Origin: Ehretia macrophylla | Lineage: Eukaryota > Streptophyta > Magnoliopsida > Boraginales > Ehretiaceae | Direction: 5' to 3' | Length of the DNA stretch: 64,000 nt | NCBI GenBank assembly: GCA_037974665.1 | Contig: CM075780.1 | Coordinates: 1,212,501 to 1,276,500 of the forward strand | Shown: positions 35,575-47,940 of the stretch, one piece after another | How positions within the stretch are numbered: the first letter of the stretch is position 1 | How the letters are laid out: each line of letters opens with the position of its first letter | Made by a program: the position numbers and the translations under genes | Notes under the pieces: model-generated | The model's input: the letters and a program-made list of their open reading frames with translations, nothing else | The model's database searches: none | Told to the model about the DNA's origin: nothing

Positions 35575-36133
35575 GTCATGTTGAGGGCACAATTCCTATA
35601 TGTGTTAATGGTTCACAGTCCCAGCCTAGAGAGATGGCCCATTCAAAAATGCCCAATGGGCTTAACGACAATCCATCCGCTTCAACAACTCAGCAACCTC
35701 GCAGGACGTGATATCGACACGTTGTAGGGCCCTCTGATGTCCCGCGAGTCAGGTTGTCGTCCTTTTAACAGTTCACAACGTACGATCCAGGACAGAAAAA
35801 TAGAGCTAAAGAAGAAAAGTGGCCTGAAACTGATGAAAACGTTCGATTTTGGGTTCCAAAAAGGGGCACAACGAGCATGCTGGCTGCACCTATCGTAGAA
35901 CATTCAAATAGCTTTGCAACGGTATGCTGTGCGCCGCGTAACTCCTTACTGATCAAAAGTTATGGGAACCGGAGCGACGGAGACCTGGTCACAAACCCTA
36001 CGACCTCGGTTTGCGGGCCTAGCCTCTTCGTGAAACGAAATTATCTTGCCCAATGTTCTGTGGGATTCAGTAATAAAGATTTGTTGGATAAAGTATCTTG
36101 GCAACCCTAAGCAGGGCAAAAAAAATTGAAAAG

Positions 36134-36251
36134 GGGGTGCAACACGAGGACTTCCCAGGGGGTCACCGGTCCTAGTACTACTCTAGCCCACGCACGCTTA
36201 ACTTCAGAGTTCTGATGGATCTGGTGCATTAGTGCTGGTATGATCGCACCA
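36134..36251 (-). rRNA. 5S: 5S rRNA gene, unit 52 (118 nt)
   Basis: One base deleted (TGATGGATCTGG), CTCTAGCCCACGC spanning IE and box A, TTCAGAG, GCACCA. Class A promoter. Confidence 0.91.
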
Positions 36252-36809
36252 GTCATGTCGATGGCACAATTCCTTTATGTGTTAACTGTTCAAAGTCCCA
36301 GCCTAGAGAGATGGCCCATTCATAAGGCCCAATGGGCTTAACGACAACCCATCCGCTTCAACAACAGAGCATGCTTGCAAGACGTGATATCGACACGTCG
36401 TAGGGCCCTCTGATGTCCCGCAAGTCAGGTTGTCGTCCTTTTAATAGTTCACGACGTACGATCCGGGACGGAAAAACAGAGCAAAAGTAGAAAAGTGGCC
36501 TGAGACTGATGAAAACGTTTGATTTTGGGCAACAGAAACTGGCACAGCAAGCAAGCTGGCTGCCCCCATCGTAGAGCTCTCAGAGAGCTTTCCAACGGTA
36601 TGATGTGCGCCGCGTAAATTCTTACGGATCAAAAGTTATGGGCACCAGAGCGACGGAGACCCGGTCACAAACCCTAGGCGCTCGGTTTGCGGGCCCAGCC
36701 TCTGCGTGAAGCGAAGTTGTCTTGCCCAATGTTCCGTGGGATTCAGTAATAGAGATTTGGTGGATAATGTATCTTGGCAACCCTAACCAAGGCAAAAAAT
36801 ATTGGAAAG

Positions 36810-36928
36810 GGGATGCAACACGAGGACTTCCCAGGGGGTCACCCGTCCTAGTACTACTCTCGCCCAAGCACGCTTAACTTCGGAGTTCTGATGGGATCCG
36901 GAGCTTTAGTGCTGGTATGATCGCACCC
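36810..36928 (-). rRNA. 5S: 5S rRNA gene, unit 53
   Basis: GGATGCAAC; CCGGAGCTTTAG. Boxes intact. TATA-like element CATGTAGG. The terminator T-run is interrupted (AAAAAATATTGG on the window strand). Confidence 0.94.
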
Positions 36929-37486
36929 ATCATGTTGATGGCACAATTCCTACATGTGTTAATGGTTCACAGTCCTAGCCTAGAGAGATAGCCCATTCAA
37001 AAAGGCCCAATGGGCTTAACGACAACCCATCCGCTTCAACAACGCAGCATCCTCACAAGACGTGATATCGACACGTTGTAGATCCCTCTGATGTCCAGCT
37101 AGTCATGTGGTCATCCTTTTAACAGTTCACGACGTACGATCCAGGACGAAAAAATAGAGATAAAGAAGAAAAGTGGCCAGAAACTGATGAAAACTTTCAA
37201 TTTTTGGCTACAAAAAGGGCAAAGGGAGCATGCCGGCTGCCCCTGTCGTAGAGCTCTCAGAGAGCTTTGCAATGGTATGCTGTGTGTCGTGTAACTCCTT
37301 ACGGATCAAAAGTTATGGGCACCGGAGCGACGGAGACCTGGTGACAAACCCTACGCCCTCGGTTTGCGGGCCCAGCCTCTACGTGAAACGAAGTTGTCTT
37401 GCCCAATGTTCTGTGGGATTCAGTAATAGAGATTTGGTGGATAAAGTATCTTGGCAACCCTAACCAGGGCAAAAAAAATTGAAAAG

Positions 37487-37605
37487 GGGGTGCAACACGA
37501 GGGCTTCCCACGGGGTCACCGGTCCTAGTACTACTCTCGCCCAAGCACGCTTAACTTCGGAGTTCTGATGGGATCTAGTGCATTAGTGCTGGTATGATCA
37601 CACCC
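37487..37605 (-). rRNA. 5S: 5S rRNA gene, unit 54
   Basis: ACGAGGGCTTCCCACGG, CACCGGTCC, ATCTAGTGC, GATCACACCC. Class Y promoter. Confidence 0.93.
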
Positions 37606-38162
37606 GTCATGTTGAGGGCATATTTCCTATATGTGTTAACGGTTCACAGTCCCAGCCTAGAGAGATGGTCCATTCAAAAAGGCCCAATGGGCTTAACGAC
37701 AACCCATCCGCTTCAACAGCACAGCATCCTCGCAAGACGTGATATCGACACGTTGTTAGGCCCTCTGATGTCCCGAGAGGTAGGTTGTCGTCCTTTTAAG
37801 AGTTCACTACGTACGATCGTGGGCGGAAAAACATAGCAAAAGAAGAAAAGTAGCCTGAAACTGATGAAAACGTTCGATTTTGAGCTCCAAAAAGGGCACA
37901 GCGAGCATGCTGGCTGCCCCGCCGTGGATCTCTCAGAGTGCTTTGCAACGGTATGCTGTGCGCCGCGTAACTCATTACGGATCAAAAGTTATGGGCACAA
38001 GAGCGACGGAGACCTGGTCACAAACCCTACGCCCTCGGTTTGCGGGCTCAACCTGTACGTGAAGCGAAGTTGTCTTGCCCAATGTTCCATGGGATTCAGT
38101 AATAGAGATTTGGTGGGTAAAGTATCTTGGCAACCCAAACCAGGGCAACAAAAATTGAAAAG

Positions 38163-38281
38163 GGGGTGCAACACGAGGACTTCCCAGGGGGTCACCCATC
38201 CTAGTACTACTCTCGGCCAAGCACGCTTAACTTCGGAGTTCTGATGGGATCCAGGGAATAAGTGATGGTATGATCGCACCC
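38163..38281 (-). rRNA. 5S: 5S rRNA gene, unit 55
   Basis: TCTCGGCCAAGC, CCAGGGAATAAGTGATGG. Promoter extended to CATATATAGG by one extra TA. Confidence 0.93.
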
Positions 38282-38839
38282 GTCATTTTGAGGGCACAAT
38301 TCCTATATATGTTAACGGTTCACAGTCCCAGCCTAGAGATAGCCCATTCAAAAAGGCCCAATGGGCTTAACGACAACCCATTCTCTTCAACAACTTAGAA
38401 ACCTCGCAAGATGTGATATCGACACATTGTAGGGCCCTCTGATGTCCCGCGAGTCAGGTTGTCGTCCTTTTAACAGTTCACAACGTACGATCTGGGATGA
38501 AAAAAGAGAGCAAAAGTAGAAAAGTGGCCAGAAACTGATGAAAACGTTAGATTTTGGACTCCAAAATTGGGCACAGCAATACAAGCTGGTTGCCCCCATC
38601 GTAGAGCTCTCAGAGAGCTTTGCAACAGTATGTTGTACGCTGCGTAACTCCTTACGGATCAAAAGTTACGGGAATCGAAGCGACGGAGACCTGGTCACAA
38701 ACCCTACGCCCTCGGTTTGCGGGCCCAGCCTCTATGAGAAACAAAGTTGTCTTGCCCAATGTTCCGTGGGATTCAGTAATAGAGATTTGGTGGATAAAGT
38801 ATCTTGACAACCCTAACCAGGGCAAAAAAAATTGAAAAG

Positions 38840-38958
38840 GGGGTGCAACATGAGGACATCCCAAGGGGTCACCCATCCTAGTACTACTCTCGCCCAAGCA
38901 CGCTTAACTTCGGAGTTCTGATGGGATCCGGTGCATTAGTGCTGGTACGATCGCACCT
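38840..38958 (-). rRNA. 5S: 5S rRNA gene, unit 56
   Basis: ACATGAGGACATCC, GGTACGATCGCACCT; the last two changes recur in unit 60. Class A promoter. Confidence 0.94.
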
Positions 38959-39516
38959 GTCATATTGAGGGCACAATTCCTTTATGTGTTAACTAATCAC
39001 AGTCCCAGCCTAGAGAGATGGCCCATTCAAAAGGCCCAATGGGCTTAACGACAACCCATCCACTTCAACAACGCAACATGCTTGCAAGACGTAATATCGA
39101 CACGTTGTATGGCCCTCTGATGTCCAGCGAGTCAGGTTGTCATCCTTTTAACAGTTCACGACGTATGATCCGGGACGGAAAAACAGAGCAAAAGAAGAAA
39201 AGTGGCCTGAAACTGATGAAAACGTTCAATTTTGGGCTCCAAAAATGGGCAAAGCGAGCATGCTGGCTGCCCCCGTCGTAGAGCTCTCAGAGAGCTTTGC
39301 AACGGTAAGTTGTACGCCGCGTAACTCCTTACGGATCAAAAGTTATGGGCACCGGAGCGACGGAGACCTGGTCACAAACCCTACGCCCTCGGTTTAAGGG
39401 CCCAGCCTCTACATGAAACGAAGTTGTCTTGCCCAATGTTCCGTGGGATTCAGTAATAGAGATTTGGTGGATAAAGTATCTTGGCAACCCTAACCAGGGC
39501 AAAAAAAATTGAAAAG

Positions 39517-39635
39517 GGGGTGCAACACGAGGGCGTCCCAGTGGGTCACCCGTCCTAGTACTGCTCTCGCCCAAGAACGCTTAACTTCGGAGTTCTGATG
39601 GGATCCGGTGCATTAGTACTAGTATGATCGCACCC
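39517..39635 (-). rRNA. 5S: 5S rRNA gene, unit 57
   Basis: ACGAGGGCGTCCCAGTGG, AGTACTGCTC, AAGAACGC in box A, TTAGTACTAG. Promoter CATATAAG; GCCATG at -3. Confidence 0.93.
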
Positions 39636-40193
39636 GCCATGTTGAGGGCACAATTCTTATATGTGTTAACGGTTCACAGTCCCAGCCTAGAGAGATGGCC
39701 CATTCAAAAAGGCCTAATGGGCTTAACGACAACCCATCCGCTTCAACAATGCAACATGCTTGGAAGATGTGATATCAACACGTTGTGGGGCCCTCTGATG
39801 TCCCGCGAGCCTGGTTGTCGTCCTTTTAACAGTTCACGACGTACGATCCAGGACGGAAAAATAGAGCAAAAGTAGAAAAGTGGCCAGAAATTGATGAAAA
39901 CGTCCGATTTTAGGATCCAAAAATGGGCACAGCGAGCATGCCGGCTGCCCCTATCGTAGAGCTCCCAGAGAGCTTTGCAACGGTATGTTGTGCGCCGCGT
40001 AAATCTTTACGGATCAAAAATTATGGGCACCAGAGCGTCGGAGACCTGGTCACAAACCCTACGCCCTCGGTTTGCGGGCCCAACCTCTACATGAAGCGAA
40101 GTTGTCTTGCCCAATGTTCCGTGGGATTCAGTAATAAGATTTCGTGGATAAAGTATCTTGGCAACCCTAACCCGGGCAAAAAAATTTGAAAAG

Positions 40194-40312
40194 GGGGTGC
40201 AACATGAGGACTTCCCAAGGGGTCACCCATCCTAGTACTACTCTCGCCTAAGCACTCTTAACTTCGGAGTTCTGATGGGATCCAATGCATTAGTGCTGGT
40301 ATGATCGCACCC
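40194..40312 (-). rRNA. 5S: 5S rRNA gene, unit 58
   Basis: ACATGAGG, GCCTAAGCACTC altering box A, CCAATGC. Class A promoter with GGGGGCAT upstream. Confidence 0.93.
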
Positions 40313-40871
40313 GTCATGTTGGGGGCATAATTCCTTTATGTGTTAACTGTTCACAGTCCCAGCCTAGGGAGATGGCCTATTCAAAAGGCCCAATTGGCTT
40401 AACGACAACCCATCTGCTTCAACAACGCAACAAGCTTGCAAGTTGTGATATCGACACGTTGTGGGGCCCTCTGATGTCCCGCAAGTCAGGTTGTCTTCCT
40501 TTTAACAGTTCACGACGTACGATCCGGGACTGAAAAACTGAGCAAAAGTAGAAAAGTGGCATGAAACTGATGAAAACATTCGATTTTGGGCTCCAAAAAC
40601 GGGCATAACAAGCACGCTAGCTACCCCCGTCGTAGAGCTCTCAGAGAGCTTTGTAACGGTATGCTGTTCCCCGCATAACTCTTTACGGATCAAAAGATAT
40701 GGGCACCGGAGTGACAGAGACCTGGTCACAAACCCTACGCCCTCGGTTTACGGGCCCAGCCTCTACGTGAAGCGAAGTTGTCTTGCCCAATGTTCTGTGG
40801 GATTCAGTAATAGAGATTTGGTGGATAAAGTATCTTGGCAACCCTAACCAGGGCAAAAAAAAATTGAAAAG

Positions 40872-40990
40872 GGGGTGCAACACGAGGACTTCGCAGGGAG
40901 TCACCCATCCTAGTACTACTCTTGCCCAAGCACGCTTAGCTTCGGAGTTCTGATGGGATCCGGTGCATTAGTACTGGTATGATCGCACCC
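40872..40990 (-). rRNA. 5S: 5S rRNA gene, unit 59
   Basis: TTCGCAGGGAGTC in box C, TTGCCC, CACGCTTAGC in box A, TTAGTACTGG. Class Y promoter, GTCATTTTG upstream. Confidence 0.93.
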
Positions 40991-41550
40991 GTCATTTTGA
41001 AGGCACAATTCCTATATGTGTTAACAGTTCACAGTCCCAGCCTAGAGAGATGGCCCATTCAAAAAGGCCCAATGGGGTTAACGACAACCCATTCTCTTCA
41101 ACAACTCAGCAACCTCGCAAGACGTGATATCGACATGTTGTAGGGCCCTCTGATGTCCCGCGAGTCAGGTTGTCGTCCTTTTAACTGTTCACAATGTACG
41201 ATCCGAGACGAAAAAAGGGAGCAAAAGTAGAAAAGTGGACAGAAACTGATGAAAACGTTCGATTTTGGGCTCCAAAAATGGGCACAGCAAGCAAGTTGGT
41301 TGCCGCCATCGTAGAGCTCTCAGAGAGCTTTGCAACGGTATGCTGTGCGCTGCGTAACTCCTTACGGATCAAAAGTTACGGGCACTGAAGCGACGGAGAC
41401 CTGGTCACAAACCCTACGCCCTCGGTTTGCGGGCCCAGCCTCAATGTGAAACAAAGTTGTCTTGCCCAATGTTCCGTGGGATTCAGTAATAGAGATTTGG
41501 TGGATAAAGTATCTTGACAACCCTAACCAGGGCAAAAAAAAATTGAAAAG

Positions 41551-41669
41551 GGGGTGCAACACGAGGACTTCCCAAGGGATCACCCATCCTAGTACTACTC
41601 TTGCCCAAGCACGCTTAAGTTTGGAGTTCTGATGGGATCCGGTGCATTAGTGCTGGTACGATCGCACCT
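41551..41669 (-). rRNA. 5S: 5S rRNA gene, unit 60
   Basis: AAGGGATCACC in box C, TTGCCC, TTAAGTTTGG, GGTACGATCGCACCT. TATA-like element CAAAAAGG. Confidence 0.93.
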
Positions 41670-42227
41670 GTCATGTTGAGGGCACAATTCCTTTTTGTGT
41701 TAACTAATCACAGTCCCAGCCTAGAGAGATGGCCCATTCAAAAGCCCCAATGGGCTTAACGACAACCCATCCACTTCAACAACGCAACATGCTTGCAAGA
41801 CGTAATATCGACATGTTGTAGGGCCCTCTGATGTCCATCGAGTCAGGTTGTCGTCCTTTTAACAGTTCACGACGTACGATCCGGGACCGAAAAACAGAGC
41901 AAAAGAAGAAAAGTGGCCTGAAACTGATGAAAACGTTCGATTTTGTGCTCCAAAAATGGGCACAGTGAGCATGCTGGCTGCCCCCGTCGTAGAGCTCTCA
42001 GAGAGCTTTGCAACGGTAGGCTGTGCGCCGCGTAACTCCTTACGGATCAAAAGTTATGGGCACCGGAGCGACGGAGACCTGGTCACAAACCCTACGCCCT
42101 CGGTTTAAGGGCCCAGCCTCTACATGAAACGAAGTTTCCTTGCCTAATGTTCAGTGGGATTCAGTAATAGAGATTTGGTGGATAAAGTATCTTGGCAACC
42201 CTACCCAGGGCAAAAAAAATTGAAAAG

Positions 42228-42346
42228 GGGGTGCAACACGAGGACTTTCCTGGGGGTCACCTGTCCTAGTACTACTCTCGCCCAAGAACGCTTAACTTCG
42301 GAGTTCTGATGGGATCTGGTGCATTAGTGCTACTATGATCGCACCC
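42228..42346 (-). rRNA. 5S: 5S rRNA gene, unit 61
   Basis: ACTTTCCTGGGGG, CACCTGTCC in box C, AAGAACGC in box A, ATCTGG, GTGCTACTATG. Promoter CATATAAG. Paired with unit 65. Confidence 0.93.
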
Positions 42347-42905
42347 GCCATGTTGAGGGCACAATTCTTATATGTGTTAACGGTTCACAGTCCCAGCCTA
42401 GAGAGATGGCCCATTCAAAAAGGCCCAATGGGCTTAACGACAACCCATCCGCTTCAACAACGCAACATGCTTCCAAGACGTGATATCGACACGTTGTAGG
42501 GACCTCTGATGTCCCGCGAGTCAGGTTGTCGTCCTTTTAACAGTTCACAACGTACGATCCAGGATTGAAAAATAGAGCAGAAGTAGAAAAGTGGTCTGAA
42601 ATTGATGAAAACGTTCAATTTTAGGATCCAAAAATAGGCACAGCGTGCATGCTGGCTGCCCCTATCGTAGAGCTCCCAGAGAGCTTTGCAACGGTATGTT
42701 GTGCGTCACGTAACTCCTTACGGATCAAAAATTATGGGCACCAAAGCGTCGGAGACCTGGTCACAAACCCTACGCCTTCGGTTTGCGGGCCCAGCCTCTA
42801 CGTGAAGCGAAGTTGTCTTGCCCAATGTTCCGTGGGATTCAGTAATAAAGATTTGGCAGATAAAGTATCTGGGCAACCCTAAACCGGGCAAAAAAAATTG
42901 AAAAG

Positions 42906-43024
42906 GGGGTGCAACATGAGGACTTCCCAAGGGGTCACCCATCCTAGTACTACTCTCGCCCAAGCACTCTTAACTTCGGAGTTCTGATGGGATCCGGTGC
43001 ATTAGTGCTGGTATGATCGCACCC
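42906..43024 (-). rRNA. 5S: 5S rRNA gene, unit 62
   Basis: Only ACATGAGG and CACTCTTAAC in box A depart from consensus. Class A promoter, GTGGGCAT upstream. Paired with unit 66. Confidence 0.95.
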
Positions 43025-43583
43025 ATCATGTTGTGGGCATAATTCCTTTATGTGTTAACTGTTCACAGTCCCATCCTAGGGAGATGGCCCATTCAAAAGG
43101 CCCAATTGGCTTAACGACAACCCATCCGCTTCAACAACGTAACATGCTTGCAAGTTGTGATATCGACACATTGTGGGGCCCTCTGATGTCCCGCGAGTCA
43201 GGTTGTCTTCCTTTTAACAGTTCACGACGTACGATCCGGGACGGAAAAACAGAGCAAAAGCATAAAAGTAGCCTGAAACTGATGAAAATGTTCGATTTTG
43301 GGCTCCAAAAACGGGCATAGTGAGCACGCTCACTACCCCCGTCGTAGAGCTCTCAGAGAACTTTGCAACGGTATGCTGTGCCCCGTGTAACTCTTTACGG
43401 ATCAAAAGTTATTGGCACCGGAGCGACGGAGACCTGGTCACAAACCCTACGCCCTCGGTTTTCGGGCCCAGCCTCTACGTGAAGCGAAGTTGTCTTGCCC
43501 AATGTTCCGTGGGATTCAGTAATAGAGATTTGGTGGATAAAGTATCTTGGCAACCCTAACTAGGGCAAAAAAAAAATGAAAAT

Positions 43584-43702
43584 GGGGTGCAACACGAGGA
43601 CTTCGCAGGGAATTACCCATCCTAGTACTACTCTCGCCCAAGCACGCTTAACTTCGGAGTTCTGATGGGATCCGGTGCATTAGTGCAGGTATGATCGCAC
43701 CC
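43584..43702 (-). rRNA. 5S: 5S rRNA gene, unit 63
   Basis: Box C altered to CGCAGGGAATTACCC; GTGCAGGT. Class Y promoter. The terminator run is AAAAAAAAAA on the window strand, longer than usual. Paired with unit 67. Confidence 0.93.
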
Positions 43703-44260
43703 GTCATTTTGAGGGCACAATTCCTATATGTGTTAACGGTTCACAGTCCCAGCCTAGAGAGATGGCCCATTCAAAAGTCCCAATGGGCTTAACGACAAGC
43801 CATCCGCTTCAACAACACAACATCCTCGCAAGACGTGATATCGACACATTGTAGGGCCCTCTGATGTCCCGTGAGTCAGGTTGTCGTCCTTTTAACAGGT
43901 CACGACGTACGATGCGAGACGGAAAAACAGACCAAAAGAAGAAAAGTGGCCTGAAACTGATGAAAACGTTCGATTTTGGGCTCCAAATACTGGCGCAGCA
44001 AGCTAGCTGGCTGCCCCCGTTGTAGAGCTCTCAGAGAGCTTCGCAACGGTATGTTGTGCGCTGCGTAACTCGTGACGGGTCAAAAGTTATGGGCACCGGA
44101 GCGACGGAGACCTGGTCACAAACCCTACACCATTGGTTTGCGGGCCCAGCCTCTACGTGAAGCGAAGTTGTCTTGCCCAATGTTCCGTGGGATTCAGTAA
44201 TAGAGACTTGCTGGATAAAGTATCTTGGCAACCCTAACCAGGGCAAAAAAAATTGAAAAG

Positions 44261-44379
44261 GGGGTGCAACACGAGGACTTCCCAGGGGGTTTTCCATCCT
44301 AGTACTACTCTCGCCCAAGCATGCTTAACTTTGGAGTTCTGATGGGATCCGGTGAATTAGTGCTGGTATGATCGCACCC
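44261..44379 (-). rRNA. 5S: 5S rRNA gene, unit 64
   Basis: Box C destroyed by GGGGGTTTTCCATCC; CATGC in box A, TTTGG, GGTGAATTAG. TATA-like element CCTAAAGG. Paired with unit 68. Confidence 0.92.
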
Positions 44380-44937
44380 GTCATGTTGAGGGCACAATTC
44401 CTTTAGGTGTCAACGGTTCACACTCCCAGCCTAGAGAGATGGCCCATTCAAAAGCCCCAATGGGCTTAACGACAACCCATCCACTTCAACAACGCAACAT
44501 GCTTGCAAGACGTAATATCGACATGTTGTAGGGCCCTCTGATGTCCATCGAGTCAGGTTGTCGTCCTTTTAACAGTTCACGACGTACGATCCGGGACCGA
44601 AAAACAGAGCAAAAGAAGAAAATTGGCCTGAAACTGATGAAAACGTTCGATTTTGTGCTCCAAAAATGGGCACAGTGAGCATGCTGGCTGCCCCCGTCGT
44701 AGAGCTCTCAGAGAGCTTTGCAGCGGTAGGCTGTGCGCCGCGTAACTCCTTACGGATCAAAAGTTATGGGCACCGGAGCGACGGAGACCTGGTCACAAAC
44801 CCTAAGCCCTCGGTTTAAGGGCCCAGACTCTACATGAAACGAAGTTTTCTTGCCCAATGTTCCGTGGGATTCAGTAATAGAGATTTGGTGGATAAAGTAT
44901 CTTGGCAACCCTAACCAGGGCAAAAAAAATTGAAAAG

Positions 44938-45056
44938 GGGGTGCAACACGAGGACTTTCCAGGGGGTCACCTGTCCTAGTACTACTCTCGCCCAAGAACG
45001 CTTAACTTCGGAGTTCTGATGGGATCTGGTGCATTAGTGCTACTATGATCGCACCC
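44938..45056 (-). rRNA. 5S: 5S rRNA gene, unit 65
   Basis: As unit 61, but CCAGGGGG where unit 61 has CCTGGGGG. Confidence 0.94.
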
Positions 45057-45615
45057 GCCATGTTGAGGGCACAATTCTTATATGTGTTAACGGTTCACAG
45101 TCCCAGCCTAGAGAGATGGCCCATTCAAAAAGGCCCAATGGGCTTAACGACAACCCATCCGCTTCAACAACGCAACATGCTTGCAAGACGTGATATCGAC
45201 ACGTTGTAGGGACCTCTGATGTCCCGCGAGTCAGGTTGTCGTCCTTTTAACAGTTCACAACGTACGATCCAGGACGGAAAAATAGAGCAAAAGTAGAAAA
45301 GTGGCCTGAAATTGATGAAAACGTTCAATTTTAGGATCCAAAAATGGGCACAGCGAGCATGCTGGCTGCCCCTGTCGTAGAGCTTCCAGAGAGCTTTGCA
45401 ACGGTATGTTGTGCCTCACGTAACTCCTTACGGATCAAAAATTATGGGCACCAGAGCGTCGGGGACCTGGTCACAAACCCTACGCCTTCGGTTTGCGGGC
45501 CCAGCCTCTACGTGAAGCGAAGTTGTCTTGCCCAATGTTCCGTGGGATTCAGTAATAAAGATTTGGCAGATAAAGTATCTGGGCAACCCTAAACCGGGCA
45601 AAAAAAATTGAAAAG

Positions 45616-45734
45616 GGGGTGCAACATGAGGACTTCCCAAGGGGTCACCCATCCTAGTACTACTCTCGCCCAAGCACTCTTAACTTCGGAGTTCTGATGG
45701 GATCCGGTGCATTAGTGCTGGTATGATCGCACCC
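45616..45734 (-). rRNA. 5S: 5S rRNA gene, unit 66
   Basis: Gene identical to unit 62 by eye. Upstream differs: GTGGACAT at -13 and CAGATAAAGG (window CCTTTATCTG). Confidence 0.95.
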
Positions 45735-46291
45735 ATCATGTTGTGGACATAATTCCTTTATCTGTTAATTGTTCACAGTCCCAGCCTAGAGAGATGGCCC
45801 ATTCAAAAGGCCCAATTGGCTTAACGACAACCCATCCGCTTCAACAACGCAACATGCTTGCAAGTTGTGATATCGACACATTGTGGGGCCTTCTGATGTC
45901 CCGCGAGTCAGGTTGTCTTCCTTTTAACAGTTCACGACGTACGATCCGGGACCGAAAAACAGAGCAAAAGCAGAAAAGTAGCCTGAAACTGATGCAAATG
46001 TTCGATTTTGGGCTCCAAAAACCGGCACAGTGAGCACGCTCGCTACCCCCGTCGTAGAGCTCTTAGAGAACTTTGAACGGTATGCTGTGCCCCGCGTAAC
46101 TCTTTACGGATCAAAAGTTATGGGCACCGGAGCGACGGAGACCTGGTCACAAACCCTACGCCCTCGGTTTTCGGGCCCAGCCTCTACGTGAAGCGAAGTT
46201 GTCTTGCCCAATGTTCCGTGGGATTCAGTAATAGAGATTTGGTGGATAAAGTATCTTGGCAACCCTAACCAGGGCAAAAAAAATTGAAAAT

Positions 46292-46410
46292 GGGGTGCAA
46301 CACGAGGACTTCGCAGGGAATCACCCATCCTAGTACTACTCTCGCCCAAGCACGCTTAACTTCGGAGTTCTGATGGGATCCGGTGCATTAGTGCTGGTAT
46401 GATCGCACCC
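46292..46410 (-). rRNA. 5S: 5S rRNA gene, unit 67
   Basis: Clean except the box C cluster CGCAGGGAATCACCC. Class Y promoter with GC at -14/-13 and C at -1 (see 46411-46440). Confidence 0.95.
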
Positions 46411-46440
46411 GTCATTTTGAGGGCACAATTCCTATATGTG
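46411..46440 (-). promoter_or_regulatory. Representative 5S upstream promoter, class Y
   Basis: On the gene strand this has ATATA at -27 to -23 (46433-46437), GC at -14/-13 (46423-46424) and C at -1 (46411). These match the TATA-like, GC and -1C elements known to set plant RNA polymerase III initiation at 5S genes. Class Y, CATATAGG, is found in a little under half of the units and usually sits beside AACCGTTAACAC-like sequence. Confidence 0.8.
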
Positions 46441-46967
46441 TTAACGGTTCACAGTCCCAGCCTAGAGAGATGGCCCATTCAAAAGTCCCAATGGGCTTAA
46501 CGACAAGCCATCCGCTTCAACAACACAACATCCTCGCAAGACGTGATATCGACACGTTGTAGGGCCCTCTGATGTCCCGCGAGTCAGGTTGTCGTCCTTT
46601 TAACAGGTCACGACGTACGATGCGAGACGAAAAAACAGACCAAAAGAAGAAAAGTGGCCTGAAACTGATGAAAACGTTCGATTTTGGGCTCCAAATACTG
46701 GCGCAGTGAGCTAGCTGGCTGCCCCCGTTGTAGAGCTCTCAGAGAGCTTTGCAACGGTATGTTGTGCGCTGCGTAACTCGTGACGGATCAAAAGTTATGG
46801 GCACCGGAGCGACGGAGACCTGGTCACAAACCCTACGCCATTGGTTTGCGGGCCCAGCCTCTACGTGAAGCGAAGTTGTCTTGCCCAATGTTCCGTGGGA
46901 TTCAGTAATAGAGACTTGCTGGATAAAGTATCTTGGCAACCCTAACCAGGGCAAAAAAATTGAAAAG

Positions 46968-47086
46968 GGGGTGCAACACGAGGACTTCCCAGGGGGTTTT
47001 CCATCCTAGTACTACTCTCGCCCAAGCACGCTTAACTTTGGAGTTCTGATGGGATCCGGTGCATTAGTGCTGGTATGATCGCACCC
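46968..47086 (-). rRNA. 5S: 5S rRNA gene, unit 68
   Basis: Same destroyed box C (GGGGGTTTTCC) as unit 64, but box A has CACGC and the promoter is intact class A. Confidence 0.93.
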
Positions 47087-47644
47087 GTCATGTTGAGGGC
47101 ACAATTCCTTTATGTGTCAACGGTTCACAGTCCCAGCCTAGAGAGATGGCCCATTCAAAAGGCCCAATGGGCTTAATGACAACCCATCCACTTCAACAAC
47201 GCAGCATCCTCGCAAGACGTTATATCAACACATTGTAGGGCCCTCTGATGTCCCGCGAGTCAGGTTGTCATCCTTTTAACAGTTCACGACGTATGATCCG
47301 GGACGGAAAAATAGAGCAAAAGAAGAAAAATGGCCTAAAACTGATGAAAATGTTCAATTTTGGGCTCCAAAAAGCGGCACAGCGAGCAAGCTGGCTGTCC
47401 CCGTCGTAGAGCTCTCAGAGAGCTTTGAAACGGTATGTTTTGCGCCGCGTAACTCTTTACGGATCAAAAGTTATGGGCTCCGGAGCGACGGAGACCTGGT
47501 CACAAACCCTATGGCCTCGGTTTACGGGCCCATCCTCTACGTGAAGCGAAGTTGTCTTGCCCAATGTTCCGTGGAATTCAGTAATAGAGATTTGGTGGAT
47601 AAAGTATCTTGGCAACCCTAACTAGGGCAAAAAAAATTGAAAAG

Positions 47645-47763
47645 GGGGTGCAACACGAGGACTTTCCAAGGGGTCACCCATCCTAGTACTACTCTCGCCC
47701 AAGCACGCTTAACTTCAAAGTTCTGATGGGATCCGGTGCATTAGTGCTGGTATGTTCGCACCC
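47645..47763 (-). rRNA. 5S: 5S rRNA gene, unit 69
   Basis: ACTTTCCAAGG, TTCAAAG, TATGTTCGC. Class Y promoter. Last unit before the first LTR insertion, which lies 183 bp upstream of this gene. Confidence 0.94.
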
Positions 47764-47940
47764 GTCATGTTGAGGGCACAATTCCTATATGTGTTAACGG
47801 TTCACAGTCCTAGCCTAGAGAGATGGCCAATTCAAAAGGCCCAATGGGCTTAACGACAACCCATCCGCTTCAACAACGCAGTATCCTCGCAAGACGTTAT
47901 ATCGACACGTTGTAGGGCCCTCTGATGTCCCGCGAGTCAG

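Larger units (their letters stand above)
41741..44450. repeat. Higher-order repeat, copy A (4 units, 2710 bp)
   Basis: Contains 5S units 61-64. Every unit-specific marker recurs in the same order 2707-2710 bp to the right: TACTATG in 61/65, GGCAGATAAAGTATCTGG beside 62/66, the CGCAGGGAAT box C in 63/67 and GGGGGTTTTCC in 64/68. By eye the copies differ at only a few percent of positions. The left limit is where AAAGCCCCAATGGGC first appears. Confidence 0.92.
44451..47160. repeat. Higher-order repeat, copy B (4 units, 2710 bp)
   Basis: Direct duplicate of 41741-44450, with 5S units 65-68. Its right limit lies near 47160, where unit 69's upstream sequence ceases to match the copy A continuation. 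Confidence 0.92.
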
